From NCBI GenBank assembly GCA_019247605.1, contig JAFBAS010000188.1, forward strand, positions 25,847-89,846: a stretch of DNA of 64,000 nucleotides, written 5' to 3'. Position numbers and translations under genes: made by a program. The notes under the pieces are model-generated. The model did no database searches. It was not told where the DNA came from and saw only the letters and a list, made by a program, of their open reading frames with translations. The DNA comes from Hyphomicrobiales bacterium. Lineage in GTDB: Bacteria > Pseudomonadota > Alphaproteobacteria > Rhizobiales > Beijerinckiaceae. Shown here one piece after another: positions 27,942 through 37,500 of this stretch (positions are counted from its first letter, which is position 1; every line of letters begins with the position of its first letter).

Positions 27942-28351
27942 CGACAGGTGAATGCGCCATGCCCTCTCAAGAATCAAATCTCTATCAGAATCTTTTTCTC
28001 TTATTGTTGGTGGGCGAAATCCGGTGAGCAATTTTCTCAAAAACTTATGCACCGTCGGTGTGATTATGCCGGCAAATCCACGTGAGAAGGGCGCTTAACG
28101 AAGGTTTACGCAAAAGCGAACAATTTTAGTTATTTGAGGCTAGGCGATCTCGCGTTATCGGCATCTCATTCACAGTTTGCGCGCATCGGCATGCGCATCC
28201 CACCTTCGAAATCCGAGTCGATCGGCGAGCGATCCTGTTGAAGAGTTCGCCCTCCCATGCAAGGGAAAGAAAGCATGGCCAGCTCCCGCCCGGATTCCTC
28301 CACAGCGATTCACAGTTTGCGCGCGCGTTGTCTGCGCGTAAACGAAGCGCG
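27942..28351. other. oriC: Predicted chromosomal replication origin (hemE/DUF299 gap)
   Basis: This 410-base gap lies between divergent hemE and the DUF299 gene, the same position as Cori of Caulobacter crescentus and the predicted origins of many alphaproteobacteria. Visible elements: a DnaA-box-like TTATGCACC at 28045-28053 (8 of 9), TCATTCACA at 28166-28174 (8 of 9 to TTWTNCACA), TCCTCCACA at 28296-28304 and CGATTCACA at 28306-28314 (weaker), a CtrA-like TTAA-N7-TTAC at 28095-28109, and AT-rich tracts around 27985-28050 and 28120-28135. parS sites and parAB lie 5-9 kb away, and genes on both sides point away from the gap. No run of perfect DnaA boxes is present, so the exact unwinding site is not defined. 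Confidence 0.75.
28168..28324 (+). repeat. 17-base direct repeat within predicted origin
   Basis: ATTCACAGTTTGCGCGC occurs at 28168-28184 and again, without mismatch, at 28308-28324; the copies are 140 bases apart. Each copy starts with the 3' half of a DnaA-box-like word (NNATTCACA), so they may be DnaA sites or a binding site of another origin protein. Confidence 0.7.
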
Positions 28352-29182
28352 ATGAGTCGGAATTACTTTCATCTCCATCTCGTCTCGGATGCGACGGGAG
28401 AAACTTTGATCGCCGCCAGCCGGGCAGCCTCCGCGCTCTACCCCGGCGTGTCCGCGATCGAGCACGTCTATCCGCTGGTCCGCACCCGCGATCAGTTGAG
28501 CCGCGTCATCGGCGAAATCGAGCGCGAGCCCGGCATCGTGCTTTATACGCTCGTCGACCCGCAGCTCTCCGGCCAGCTCGAGGAAGAGTGCCGCACCTTC
28601 GGTTGTCCTTCCCTCTCGGTGCTGAAACCCGTCTCCGATTTGTTCGGCGCCTATCTTGGCACCGAGACGACGCCGCGGGCCGGCGCCCAGCACGTCCTCA
28701 ACGCCGAATACTTCAAGCGCATCGACGCATTGAACTACACGATGCTGCATGATGACGGGCAGCTTCCGGAGGATTTCGATTCGGCCGACGTGATCCTTGT
28801 CGGCGTGAGCCGAACCTCGAAGACGCCAACCAGCATCTATCTCGCCAATCGTGGCATCAAGACCGCAAATGTGCCGCTCGTGCCGGGCATCGCACCGCCT
28901 AATGGGCTCGAGGAAGCCAAGCGCGCGCTCATTGTGGGGCTCGTCGCGACTCCCGAGCGCATCGTGCAGATCCGGCAAAATCGCCTCCTCTCGCTCAGGG
29001 CGACGAACGATACGTCCTATGTGGATCGCGATGCGGTTGCCGAGGAGATCGCCGCATCGCGGCGCCTGTGTGCACGACACTCCTGGCCGGTAATCGACGT
29101 GACGCGCCGCTCGATCGAGGAGACCGCGGCGACCGTGATCGACCTCTACCGCGCACACCGGCTGAAATTCATCGTCGAATGA
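28352..29182 (+). CDS. Bifunctional pyruvate,phosphate dikinase/PEP synthase regulator (DUF299)
   Basis: A 276-residue serine/threonine kinase and phosphorylase that switches PPDK or PEP synthase on and off with ADP or Pi. The family starts with [15 protein letters not shown], carries the P-loop-like [20 protein letters not shown] and ends with a conserved [19 protein letters not shown] 28352 is chosen to fit the family start; an upstream in-frame start would run into origin sequence. Its stop overlaps the maf start. It is the RP001-type neighbour of hemE at alphaproteobacterial origins. Confidence 0.92.
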   Translation: MSRNYFHLHLVSDATGETLIAASRAASALYPGVSAIEHVYPLVRTRDQLSRVIGEIEREPGIVLYTLVDPQLSGQLEEECRTFGCPSLSVLKPVSDLFGAYLGTETTPRAGAQHVLNAEYFKRIDALNYTMLHDDGQLPEDFDSADVILVGVSRTSKTPTSIYLANRGIKTANVPLVPGIAPPNGLEEAKRALIVGLVATPERIVQIRQNRLLSLRATNDTSYVDRDAVAEEIAASRRLCARHSWPVIDVTRRSIEETAATVIDLYRAHRLKFIVE

Positions 29183-29826
29183 AAACAGGCGCGGGAGGCG
29201 TCGCATGGGCCGGCGAGTCACCCCTGATCCTCGCCTCGCGCAGCACGACGCGGCTTCATCTTCTCGCGAGTTGCGGCATCGAGGCCGAGGCGGTCGCGGC
29301 CGATATCGAGGAGCGAGCCGTCGAGGCGAAGGCAACCCGGCGCGGTGCTTTGCCTTCGACCGTGGCGCGCCAACTTGCGGCGCAAAAAGCATTGGTCGTG
29401 TCGAGCCGCTTTCCAGGCCGGCTCGTGCTCGGCGCCGATCAGGTGCTGGCCCTCGAGGATCGCTGCCTCGCAAAATCCGGGACGCTCGCACAAGCGGCCT
29501 TTCGCCTCGCAGCTCTCGCCGGAAAGCGTCACCGTCTCATCAGCGCCTGTTCGCTGGTCCGCGATGGCGCTCTTCTATACGAGGCGACTGAGACCGCCGA
29601 GCTCGAGATGCGGGATTTGCACAAGTCCGAGATCGCGGCCTATCTCGAGGCGGTGGGCGAGAACGTCTTGTCGAGCGTCGGGGCCTATCAGGTGGAAGGT
29701 CTCGGTCGAATCCTGTTTCGACGGATCGAGGGCGACCACGCGGTCATTCTTGGCCTGCCGCTCACGAGCCTCCTTACCTATTTGTGCGCCACCGGATTTG
29801 TCGGCTTGTCGGCCGGGGTTCGCTGA
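29179..29826 (+). CDS. Maf-like nucleotide pyrophosphatase
   Basis: A 215-residue Maf/Ham1-fold protein that hydrolyses non-canonical or UTP/dTTP nucleotides. Conserved pieces are [37 protein letters not shown], and [23 protein letters not shown]. The first motif has TT where many members have PR (SASPRR). The ATG overlaps the preceding stop (ATGA), so it is translationally coupled. The next gene, aroE, follows after 248 bases. Confidence 0.9.
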   Translation: MKTGAGGVAWAGESPLILASRSTTRLHLLASCGIEAEAVAADIEERAVEAKATRRGALPSTVARQLAAQKALVVSSRFPGRLVLGADQVLALEDRCLAKSGTLAQAAFRLAALAGKRHRLISACSLVRDGALLYEATETAELEMRDLHKSEIAAYLEAVGENVLSSVGAYQVEGLGRILFRRIEGDHAVILGLPLTSLLTYLCATGFVGLSAGVR

Positions 29827-30074
29827 TCCGGATCCGCGCACGTTGAGCTTTTCCGATCCAGAACCGCCGCCGAAGCAGATTATACTTGACATCGGTGGAT
29901 GGCGTCCTAGCCCATGTATGAACCATAGCGGGCTGGCTTCGCTCACCGGATTTCCAAGGCCGCCGGAAGCGCTGGAGAACGAACAGACGCCCAGCTTCAA
30001 GGACTGAGCGGTTTTCAATGCACCGTGAACTGCCGTAACCGGCGGGACGGACGTTCGCAACAAGGCGATCCTCC

Positions 30075-30914
30075 ATGAAGCGTGCCTGCGTCATCGGTGA
30101 TCCGGTCGCCCATTCGAGATCGCCCTTGGTGCACGGGTTCTGGCTCGCCGAATTGGGGATCGAAGGCAGCTATGGGCGCGAACAGGTGTCGGACGAGGCC
30201 CTCGCTCCCTTCATCCGGGGCCTTCGAGAGCGCGGCTATGTCGGCTGCAACGTCACGCTGCCCCACAAGGAAGCAGCTTTTCATCTGATGCACGAGACCA
30301 CCGAGCTCGCACGCTCTCTTGCGGCCGTGAACACGATCTGGTTCGACGAAGAAGGGCGGCTTCATGGCGACAACACCGATGTCCATGGGTTCATCGCCAA
30401 TCTCGACCAGGAGGCGCCGGGTTGGCGGAAGGCGACGAAAACGGCGCTCGTGCTCGGCGCCGGAGGTGCGGCGCGCGCCGTCGTCATGGGGCTCGCGATC
30501 TGCGGTGTCGAGCGCGTGATCGTCGCGAACCGGTCCACGCATCGAACCGACGCGCTCGTGGCGGGCCTGCCGCGCGTAGTGCAGGCGGTGAGGCTCGACC
30601 GCCTGCCGCAACTCCTGCCGCAGATCGATCTTCTCGCCAACACGACCTCGCTTGGCATGGTCGGCCAGCCGCACCATGCTTTCACCCTCGAGACGCTCAA
30701 GCCGAATGCGCTCGTCACCGACATCGTCTATGTGCCGCTCGAGACGGAGCTCTTGCGCGAGGCACGGCTCCGCGGGCATCCGACGGTCGGCGGCCTTGGC
30801 ATGCTCCTGCATCAAGCCGCGCCCGGATTCGAGCACTGGTACGGCAAGCGCCCCCGCGTCGGCGAGGCGCTGCAACGCCACGTGGCGGACGATATTCGCG
30901 CGCGCGCGGCGTAA
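30075..30914 (+). CDS. aroE: Shikimate dehydrogenase
   Basis: A 279-residue NADP-dependent enzyme of aromatic amino acid synthesis (3-dehydroshikimate to shikimate). Substrate-site residues are in VIGDPVAHSRSPLVHGFW and GCNVTLPHKEAAF; the dinucleotide loop is VLGAGGAARAVV; NANTTSLGM-like LANTTSLGMVG and the C-terminal GGLGMLLHQAAPGFEHWYG are typical. It begins an aroE-coaE pair (3-base gap). Confidence 0.96.
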   Translation: MKRACVIGDPVAHSRSPLVHGFWLAELGIEGSYGREQVSDEALAPFIRGLRERGYVGCNVTLPHKEAAFHLMHETTELARSLAAVNTIWFDEEGRLHGDNTDVHGFIANLDQEAPGWRKATKTALVLGAGGAARAVVMGLAICGVERVIVANRSTHRTDALVAGLPRVVQAVRLDRLPQLLPQIDLLANTTSLGMVGQPHHAFTLETLKPNALVTDIVYVPLETELLREARLRGHPTVGGLGMLLHQAAPGFEHWYGKRPRVGEALQRHVADDIRARAA

Positions 30915-30917
30915 GTC

Positions 30918-31541
30918 ATGGAGCCCCCCTTCATCCTCGGGCTCACCGGCTCCATCGGCATGGGGAAGACGACAGCTGCCGGATATTTCAGGCAGGCTGG
31001 CGTTCCGGTCTTCGACGCGGATCTCGCCGTTGCGGAACTTTATCGAGGCGAAGCCGCGCCTCTGATCGAAGCGGAATATGCGGGCACGGTGAATCAGGGG
31101 ATCGTCGATCGCGAGCTCCTCGCAAGGCGCGTCCTCGCAGACCAGGAGGCGATACGGCGTCTCGAGGCGATCGTGCATCCCCTGGTCCGTGCCGAGGAGA
31201 GGAAATTCCTGTTTCGCTCGAGCAAGGCCGGGGTCCGTTTGGCGGTTCTCGACATTCCGCTCTTGTTCGAGACCGGAGGTGAGAAACGCTGCGACGCGGT
31301 CGCGGTCGTCAGCGCGTCGGTCGAAGCCCAGCGCGACCGCGTTCTCACGCGCCCCGGCATGACCGCGGAGCGGCTCGAAGCGATCCTGCAACGCCAAATG
31401 CCAGACGCGGAAAAACGGCGACGCGCCCATTTCGTGATCGACACTTCGGGGAGCCATGCGGCGGCACGCCGTCAAGTGGATGACATCATCCGCGCGCTTG
31501 CGGGACGCCCGTCGCGGCGGCTGGCCGAGCCGCGCATCTGA
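30918..31541 (+). CDS. coaE: Dephospho-CoA kinase
   Basis: A 207-residue P-loop kinase for the last step of coenzyme A synthesis. ATP site [15 protein letters not shown], substrate region [14 protein letters not shown] and lid region [19 protein letters not shown] with [17 protein letters not shown] match CoaE. It follows aroE closely and is followed 120 bases later by dnaQ, the standard aroE-coaE-dnaQ order. Confidence 0.96.
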   Translation: MEPPFILGLTGSIGMGKTTAAGYFRQAGVPVFDADLAVAELYRGEAAPLIEAEYAGTVNQGIVDRELLARRVLADQEAIRRLEAIVHPLVRAEERKFLFRSSKAGVRLAVLDIPLLFETGGEKRCDAVAVVSASVEAQRDRVLTRPGMTAERLEAILQRQMPDAEKRRRAHFVIDTSGSHAAARRQVDDIIRALAGRPSRRLAEPRI

Positions 31542-31661
31542 GACAGGCTGGCTCCGTTCAAGCAAAAAATAAGGAAGGCCGAACGAAACTCGTGAATATC
31601 GCGACTTGTCTAGCCTCGGCGATTCCCTGCGCGCGCAAACCGCGTTAGGAACGAGACGCAC

Positions 31662-32408
31662 ATGCGCGAAATCATTCTCGACACCGAAACGACGGGCCTC
31701 GATCACGCGAACGGCGACCGCGTGGTGGAAATCGGCGGCGTCGAGCTCATCAACCGCTTCCCCACGAACCGCAGCTTTCACGTCTACATCAACCCGGAGC
31801 GTTCGATGTCGCCCGATGCCGAGAAGGTGCACGGGCTTTCCGACATCTTTCTCGGCGACAAACCCCGCTTCGCCGAGCATGTAGAAGCTTTTCTGGAATT
31901 CGTGGGCGATGCCACTCTGGTCATCCACAATGCGAGCTTCGATGTCGCATTCCTGAACGCCGAGCTCGCACGTACCGGCCACCCGCCTCTGCGCTTCGAG
32001 CGCGTGATCGACACGCTGGCGCTCGCCAGGCGCAAACATCCGGGCGCGCCCAACAGCCTCGATGCCCTGTGCGCCCGTTACGGGATCGACAATTCCAACC
32101 GGTTGAAGCACGGCGCCTTGCTCGACGCCGAACTCCTCGCCGAAGTCTATATCGAGCTCACCGAAGGGAGGCAGAGCGGCCTCGACTTCGAGGCCGATGG
32201 GCTCGCGGCCGCCAATCTGGAGGAAGCCGCGCTTCGGCCGCCGGCCCGGGAAAGACCGGCGCCTCTCCCCTCGCTTCTTTCGGCCGAAGAACGCGCGAGC
32301 CATGCGGCCTTCCTGGCCACGCTCGGCGAAAAGGCGATCTGGCGCGAATATCTCGAGCCGCTCTCCATGGCGCCCCAGCCTCGCCGGCGCGAGGTCGCCA
32401 CGGCTTAG
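31662..32408 (+). CDS. dnaQ: DNA polymerase III epsilon subunit
   Basis: A 248-residue proofreading 3'-5' exonuclease of the replicative polymerase. DEDDh motifs: Exo I LDTETTGLDHANGD, Exo II HNASFDVAFLNAEL, Exo III LKHGALLDAELLAEVYIEL. The C-terminal 60 residues, with a proline/alanine linker, bind the alpha subunit. In most relatives secB follows; here a sugar-phosphate mutase gene converges instead. Confidence 0.96.
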   Translation: MREIILDTETTGLDHANGDRVVEIGGVELINRFPTNRSFHVYINPERSMSPDAEKVHGLSDIFLGDKPRFAEHVEAFLEFVGDATLVIHNASFDVAFLNAELARTGHPPLRFERVIDTLALARRKHPGAPNSLDALCARYGIDNSNRLKHGALLDAELLAEVYIELTEGRQSGLDFEADGLAAANLEEAALRPPARERPAPLPSLLSAEERASHAAFLATLGEKAIWREYLEPLSMAPQPRRREVATA

Positions 32409-32496
32409 ACCACCGCACGGAGCGCGCGCACATCGCAGCCGAACGAAAGCAAAGGCCTGGCTGCCCGCGCCAAGTGCAGGCAGGACGCAGCCGACT

Positions 32497-34011
32497 TCAG
32501 ATCGTTTGGTTGTATTTACCGACCTCGGGATTTTGGCGCAGGACGCCATCGACCGCCGCGAACATCTCTCGCATGCGTGCTTCCGAGACCGGGCTTTCGA
32601 CGACCACGACGAGCTCGGGCTTGTTGGACGAAGCGCGCACCAGGCCCCAGGTTCCGTCCTCCGCCGTCACTCGCACCCCGTTCACAGTGACGAGGTCGAG
32701 GATGGGCTTGCCGGCGATCCTCTCGCCTTTTTCGCGCATCGTCTGGAAGCGTTTCACCACGCGTTCGACGACGTCGTACTTTACCTCGTCATCGCAATGG
32801 GGCGCCATGGTCGGCGTGCCCCAAGTCTTGGGGAGCGCTCGATAAAGATCGGCCATCGAATTTTCGGGATTGCGGTCGAGCATCTCGACGATGTGAATAC
32901 CGGTGAGAAGGCCGTCATCGTAACCGCGTCCGACCGGCGCATTGAAGAAAAAATGCCCCGACTTCTCGAAACCCGCCAGCGCCCCCAATTGGTTGACGCG
33001 CCGTTTGATGTAGGAATGCCCAGTCTTCCAATAATCCGTCTTGACGCCGCGCGCCTTGAGCTCGGGATCGGTCACGAAGAGCCCAGTCGATTTCACATCG
33101 ACCACGAAGGTCGCATTCGGATGAAGCTTGGAGAGATCGCGCGCGAGCATGACGCCGATCTTATCGGCGAAGATCTCGTTCCCCTCATTGTCCACGACGC
33201 CGCAGCGATCCCCGTCCCCGTCGAAACCGAGGCCGACATCGGCCTTCTCGGCGCGCGTCTTCTCGGCGAGCGCGTGCAGCATCTTCATGTCTTCGGGATT
33301 GGGATTGTAATGGGGAAAACTGTGATCGAGCTTTGTATCCATTTCCACGACATCGCAGCCGATCCGCCGGAAGAGTTCGGGCGCGAAGGCACCGGCCGTG
33401 CCGTTGCCGCAAGCGGTGATGACCTTGAGCTTGCGCTTGATCTTGGGCCGCTGCGCGAGATTGGCGAGATAGCGCTCCCGCATCTCGGGCACGAACTCGT
33501 ACGTCCCACCGGCCCGAGGTTCGAACTTGGCTGCGAGCACGATGTCCTTGAGGCGTCCCATCTCCTCCGGCCCGAAGGTGAGCGGCCGGTTGGCGCCCAT
33601 CTTGACGCCGGTCCATCCATTGTCGTTGTGAGAAGCCGTCACCATCGCGACGCAAGGACAATCGAGCTCGAATTGGGCGAAGTAGGCCATGGGGGAGAGC
33701 GCAAGACCGATGTCCCTGACCCTCAAGCCGGCTGCCATCAACCCGCATACCAGCGCGTATTTTATCGAGGCCGAATAGGCGCGGAAATCATGGCCGGTGA
33801 CGATTTCCGGCCTCACGCCCATCTCGTGGATAAGCGTTCCGAGCCCCATGCCGAGGCCCTCGACTCCCATGAGGTTGATCTCTTTTTCGAAAAGCCAGCG
33901 CGCGTCATATTCCCGGAAGCCTGTCGGCTTCACCATGGGCAGAGACTCGAATTCATAAGTGTTGGGGAAAAGCTGGGGCAGAGGTTTGGGAAAGCGTGCT
34001 GGGTTCGCCAT
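32497..34011 (-). CDS. Phosphomannomutase/phosphoglucomutase
   Basis: A 504-residue alpha-D-phosphohexomutase that interconverts hexose 1- and 6-phosphates for envelope polysaccharides. The phosphoserine loop is VTASHNDNGWTGVKMG (many mutases have TASHNP), the magnesium loop is GFDGDGDRCGVVD, and the sugar-binding loop region contains EKSGHFFFNAPVGRGYDDG. The C-terminal domain ends with WGLVRASSNKPELVVVVE. The start at ATG 34011 (MANPARFPK) is preferred to the more upstream 34071. It converges on dnaQ. Confidence 0.92.
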   Translation of the reverse strand: MANPARFPKPLPQLFPNTYEFESLPMVKPTGFREYDARWLFEKEINLMGVEGLGMGLGTLIHEMGVRPEIVTGHDFRAYSASIKYALVCGLMAAGLRVRDIGLALSPMAYFAQFELDCPCVAMVTASHNDNGWTGVKMGANRPLTFGPEEMGRLKDIVLAAKFEPRAGGTYEFVPEMRERYLANLAQRPKIKRKLKVITACGNGTAGAFAPELFRRIGCDVVEMDTKLDHSFPHYNPNPEDMKMLHALAEKTRAEKADVGLGFDGDGDRCGVVDNEGNEIFADKIGVMLARDLSKLHPNATFVVDVKSTGLFVTDPELKARGVKTDYWKTGHSYIKRRVNQLGALAGFEKSGHFFFNAPVGRGYDDGLLTGIHIVEMLDRNPENSMADLYRALPKTWGTPTMAPHCDDEVKYDVVERVVKRFQTMREKGERIAGKPILDLVTVNGVRVTAEDGTWGLVRASSNKPELVVVVESPVSEARMREMFAAVDGVLRQNPEVGKYNQTI

Positions 34012-34191
34012 GAAGAATTCCAGGAGCGAAGAACGGAAGATCTGTTTCGTCCCCTGAGGTGGATACCCCATTAAGGCTCACGGTCAAAGCTCGCGCGTTT
34101 TCAAGGATGCGCCCCGCGAGGCGGGGAAGGGAAAGGCTCGACGGGCGCAGTGCAGCGCGGCAAGCGGGGCCGCGCGCCCGAAGCCCACCGT

Positions 34192-34332
34192 TTACCTGCG
34201 CGTGCGAACCGAAATCGCGATCGTCTTGCGCCTAATCGGTACGGGCTGGTGCTGCCCGAGCAGATCTTTGCCAGCCAGGATGAGCATGATGGGCAAGGGT
34301 GCGACCAGGATAGTGAGAAAAAGGCCAGCCAT
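34192..34332 (-). CDS. Possible small single-span membrane protein
   Basis: A 46-codon frame starts at ATG 34332 with GGGAG seven bases upstream, a better ribosome site than most genes here. It encodes one hydrophobic segment (AGLFLTILVAPLPIMLILAG) and a basic tail (PIRRKTIAISVRTRR). It lies in the 568-base gap between the mutase and the large sensor kinase. I do not recognise a family; without homologues this stays a prediction. The rest of the gap has no clear gene. Confidence 0.4.
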   Translation of the reverse strand: MAGLFLTILVAPLPIMLILAGKDLLGQHQPVPIRRKTIAISVRTRR

Positions 34333-34579
34333 CGCCGTTCTCCCAAGTTGTTCTCTACGAGAAACGTTGTTCTGTTCGAGAAATCCACATTGAGCCGAAG
34401 CTCGCGCCACCTCGTTTGCACAGATCGCTGACCCGCTTCGGCTCCTGCGTTCGCGGGAGAGGCGATATGCGGAGAGAACGTCGGGAAAACTGATTGGTTC
34501 CGGGTGCGCCGCTCGCTCGCTTTCGAACATCGAAAGGATTGCGGATCGTGTGCGTGGAAGGGCTCGGGAGCCCAGAAGC

Positions 34580-37500
34580 TCAATTGCCTTCCGCGCCCGT
34601 GCTGGTGAAGAGCTCGATGCGGCAGACGAGCCCGTCCCGCTCGAAGCGTCGGTCTATCTTCGCGTCCGGCAGACCGCGCTCGATGAGGCTCGTGCCGAAG
34701 CCACGTCGCGAGGGAGGCTTCACGGGGGGCCCGCCAACTTCGCGCCAGACCAGCGACAAGCTTTCGGCCCCCTCGGTCTCTCCGATTTTCCAGGAAAGCT
34801 CGACGCTGCCGCCAGGCACCGAGAGCGACCCGTATTTCGTCGCGTTCGTGGCGAGTTCGTGCAGCGCAAGCCCGAGCGGAACCGCGAGTGCGGTGTCGAG
34901 CGTCACCTCCGGACCTTGCACATGGACGCGCTTTTCCGCCCCCGCCGAGAAGGCCGCGAGCTGGCTCGCGACGAGCTCGCGCAGCGATGCGCCCTCCCAA
35001 TGGCGATCCGTCAAGAGGTCGTGAGATGCCGCCATCGCGGCAAGTCGTCCGCCGAAGGCTTCGGCGAAAGCCTCGGGGTCGGGCGTCGAGCGTTGCGTCT
35101 GGCGCACAATGGATTGGATCACCGCGAAGGAATTCTTGACGCGATGGACGAGTTCGCGCGCCATGAGGCGCTGGCGCTCCTCGGCGAGGCGTCGTTCGGT
35201 GATGTCGCGAACCGTGGAGGAGAAGCCGAGGAGTTGCCCGTTCGGGCCGAAGATCTGGCTCTTCGTGACCACGCAAGGGAAGACGCTTCCGTCCTTGCGC
35301 TTTCGCTCGCTCTCGGTGGACATGATGTTTTCCGTGCCGAAATAGAGCTTTTCGTGCAGCTCATGAGCCCTGTGGGTCGGCATCAGCACGGCGCGGCTCT
35401 GGCCGATGATCTCGTCCGCCCGATATCCGAACAGGCGTTCGGCCCCACTGTTCCAGCTGCCGATGATGTGGTCGTGATCGAAACTGTAGATGGCGTCTTG
35501 GGAGCTGCGCACGATGGCCGCAAGCCGCGCATTGGTGGCGGCCGCATGCAAATCGCGGGTGATGTCCTCGATGGCCGAGATGAAATAAGCGGGCTCTGCG
35601 TCTTCGGTGCGCACCAGCGCCGAGGTGAGGCGAATCCAAACGACGGCGCCATCCTTGCGCAGATAACGCTTGTCGCGGCTCAGGATCTCGCGCTGCCCGG
35701 CGATCACCTCGGACATCTCGGCGAGGTCGCGATCGAGATCGTCGGGATGGGTGATGTCCTGGAAGCGCCTGCGTAACAACTCCTCGCGCGAGTAGCCCGT
35801 AATGGCGCAGAGCTTGTCGTTGACCGCGAGCCATCTGCCGTCGAGGCCCACATGCGCGATGCCGACCGCGGCCTGCTCGAAAGTCGCTCGATAGCGCGCT
35901 TCGCTCTCGCGCAGTTCCTGCTGGGTGCGCCGAAGCTCAGATACGTCTTGAATGATCGAGATGCGGTTGCGCGCGGCTCCCGTTTCATCGCGCTGGAGCG
36001 ATGAGGTGACGCGTGCCCAAAGCCGTGTGCCGTTCTTTCTCACATAACGCTTCTCGAACACATAGCTGTCGACCTTCCCGGCGTAGAGCCGCTTGTGCCG
36101 CCGCCGCTCGCGCGGCAGGTCGAGCGGATCGGTGATGTCGACGAAGGTCATGCTCATCAACTCCTCGCGCGAGTAGCCGAGCATGACGCAAAGCTGGTCG
36201 TTGACCGCGAGGAGCCTGCCGTCGAGCGCCGCCTGCTCGATGCCGACGGCGGCCTGCTCGACGAGCGTGCGATAGTTGCGCTCGCTGGCGGCAAGCAGCG
36301 CCTCGGTTTCCCGACGTGGGCCGATGTCCACGAAGGCCACCATGCCGGCCGTGATGTTGCCCAGGATGTCGCGGATCGGCGTGGCCGATACGTTCGAAAA
36401 TCTCCGTGCGCCATCGGGCCGCGTGATCTCGACCTCGGTTCCGCGGAAGGCTTCGCCGCGTAACGCCCGCGCCAACGGAAACTCCGCCGCCGGCAACGCG
36501 CGCCCATCGGCGACTCGCATCTTGTAGGCCTGTGCCTCGGAGAGGAGGTCGACGTCGCGTATCCACTCACCGAGATGGCTCGCCGCGGCGTCGTTCACGA
36601 GCGAAATTTTCCCCGACTTCGCTTCGGCGATCACGACGCCGGCGGGCAGATCCTTGAGGATCGCCGCGAGGCGAGCTCGCTCGCTCTCGACTTCGGCGAT
36701 GAGCCGCTCGCGCTCGACAAGAAGCCGCTTGTACTCGGTGATGTCGCTCGAGACCCCGACAATGCCGATCACGGAGCCGTCCGGAGCAAACATCGGCTTT
36801 TTGTTCGAGGAGAAGACGCGAGTCTTCCCGTCAGGCGGCGTGAAGGCCTCCTCGACCACCGCGCCTGTCCTGCTTTCCATGACCTTTCGGTCGTTGGCGA
36901 TGATGGTTTCGGCCTCGGCTCGGTTCACATGCCAATCGGACAGCTTTCCCGACGGCGCCCGCCCGGTCAGTCGTTGCATCGCCGGATTGGCGTAGAGCAG
37001 GCGGCTCTCGCGGTCCTTCACGTAGATGAGATCGTCGGTGACCTGCGATACGCTGTCGAGAAGCTCCGTGGCGCGTTTGGCTTCCTCCTCGATTTCCTTG
37101 CGGCTCGTGACGTCGAAGATCACGCCGCTCCACTTCGCCTCGCCCCCCTGCGCGCGCTGGCCGATCGAGGTGAGCCAGCGCATCGATCCGTCCGGCGCCG
37201 TCACGCGAAATTCGATGTGGTGTCGGTCTTTGCCCGTGCGTGCGTAGCGAACGATGGCCTCGATGCGGGCGCGATCGCGCGGATCGACGCGTGACAGGAG
37301 AGTCTCTGTCGTGAGGCGCCCTTCGGCCGCGGATATGCCGAAGAGTTCGCGAACCCGCGCGTCGGCGTCGATATTTCCCGCGCCCGCATCCCACCACCAC
37401 ATCCCCATGGCGGCGGCATCGAGCGCGATGCGCCGGCTTTCCTCGGCTTGCCGCAACATCGCCTCGTCGTGACGCCGGCGCGTCACGTCGAGGAAAGTCA

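Noticed and set aside
29886..29891. TTGACA resembling a -35 element upstream of aroE
   Set aside because: No acceptable -10 element at 16-18 bases, so a promoter cannot be claimed.
30015..32549. 844-codon open frame on the minus strand
   Set aside because: It runs antisense through aroE, coaE and dnaQ, all well recognised; the stop-free antisense frame is an effect of high GC and has no family motif.
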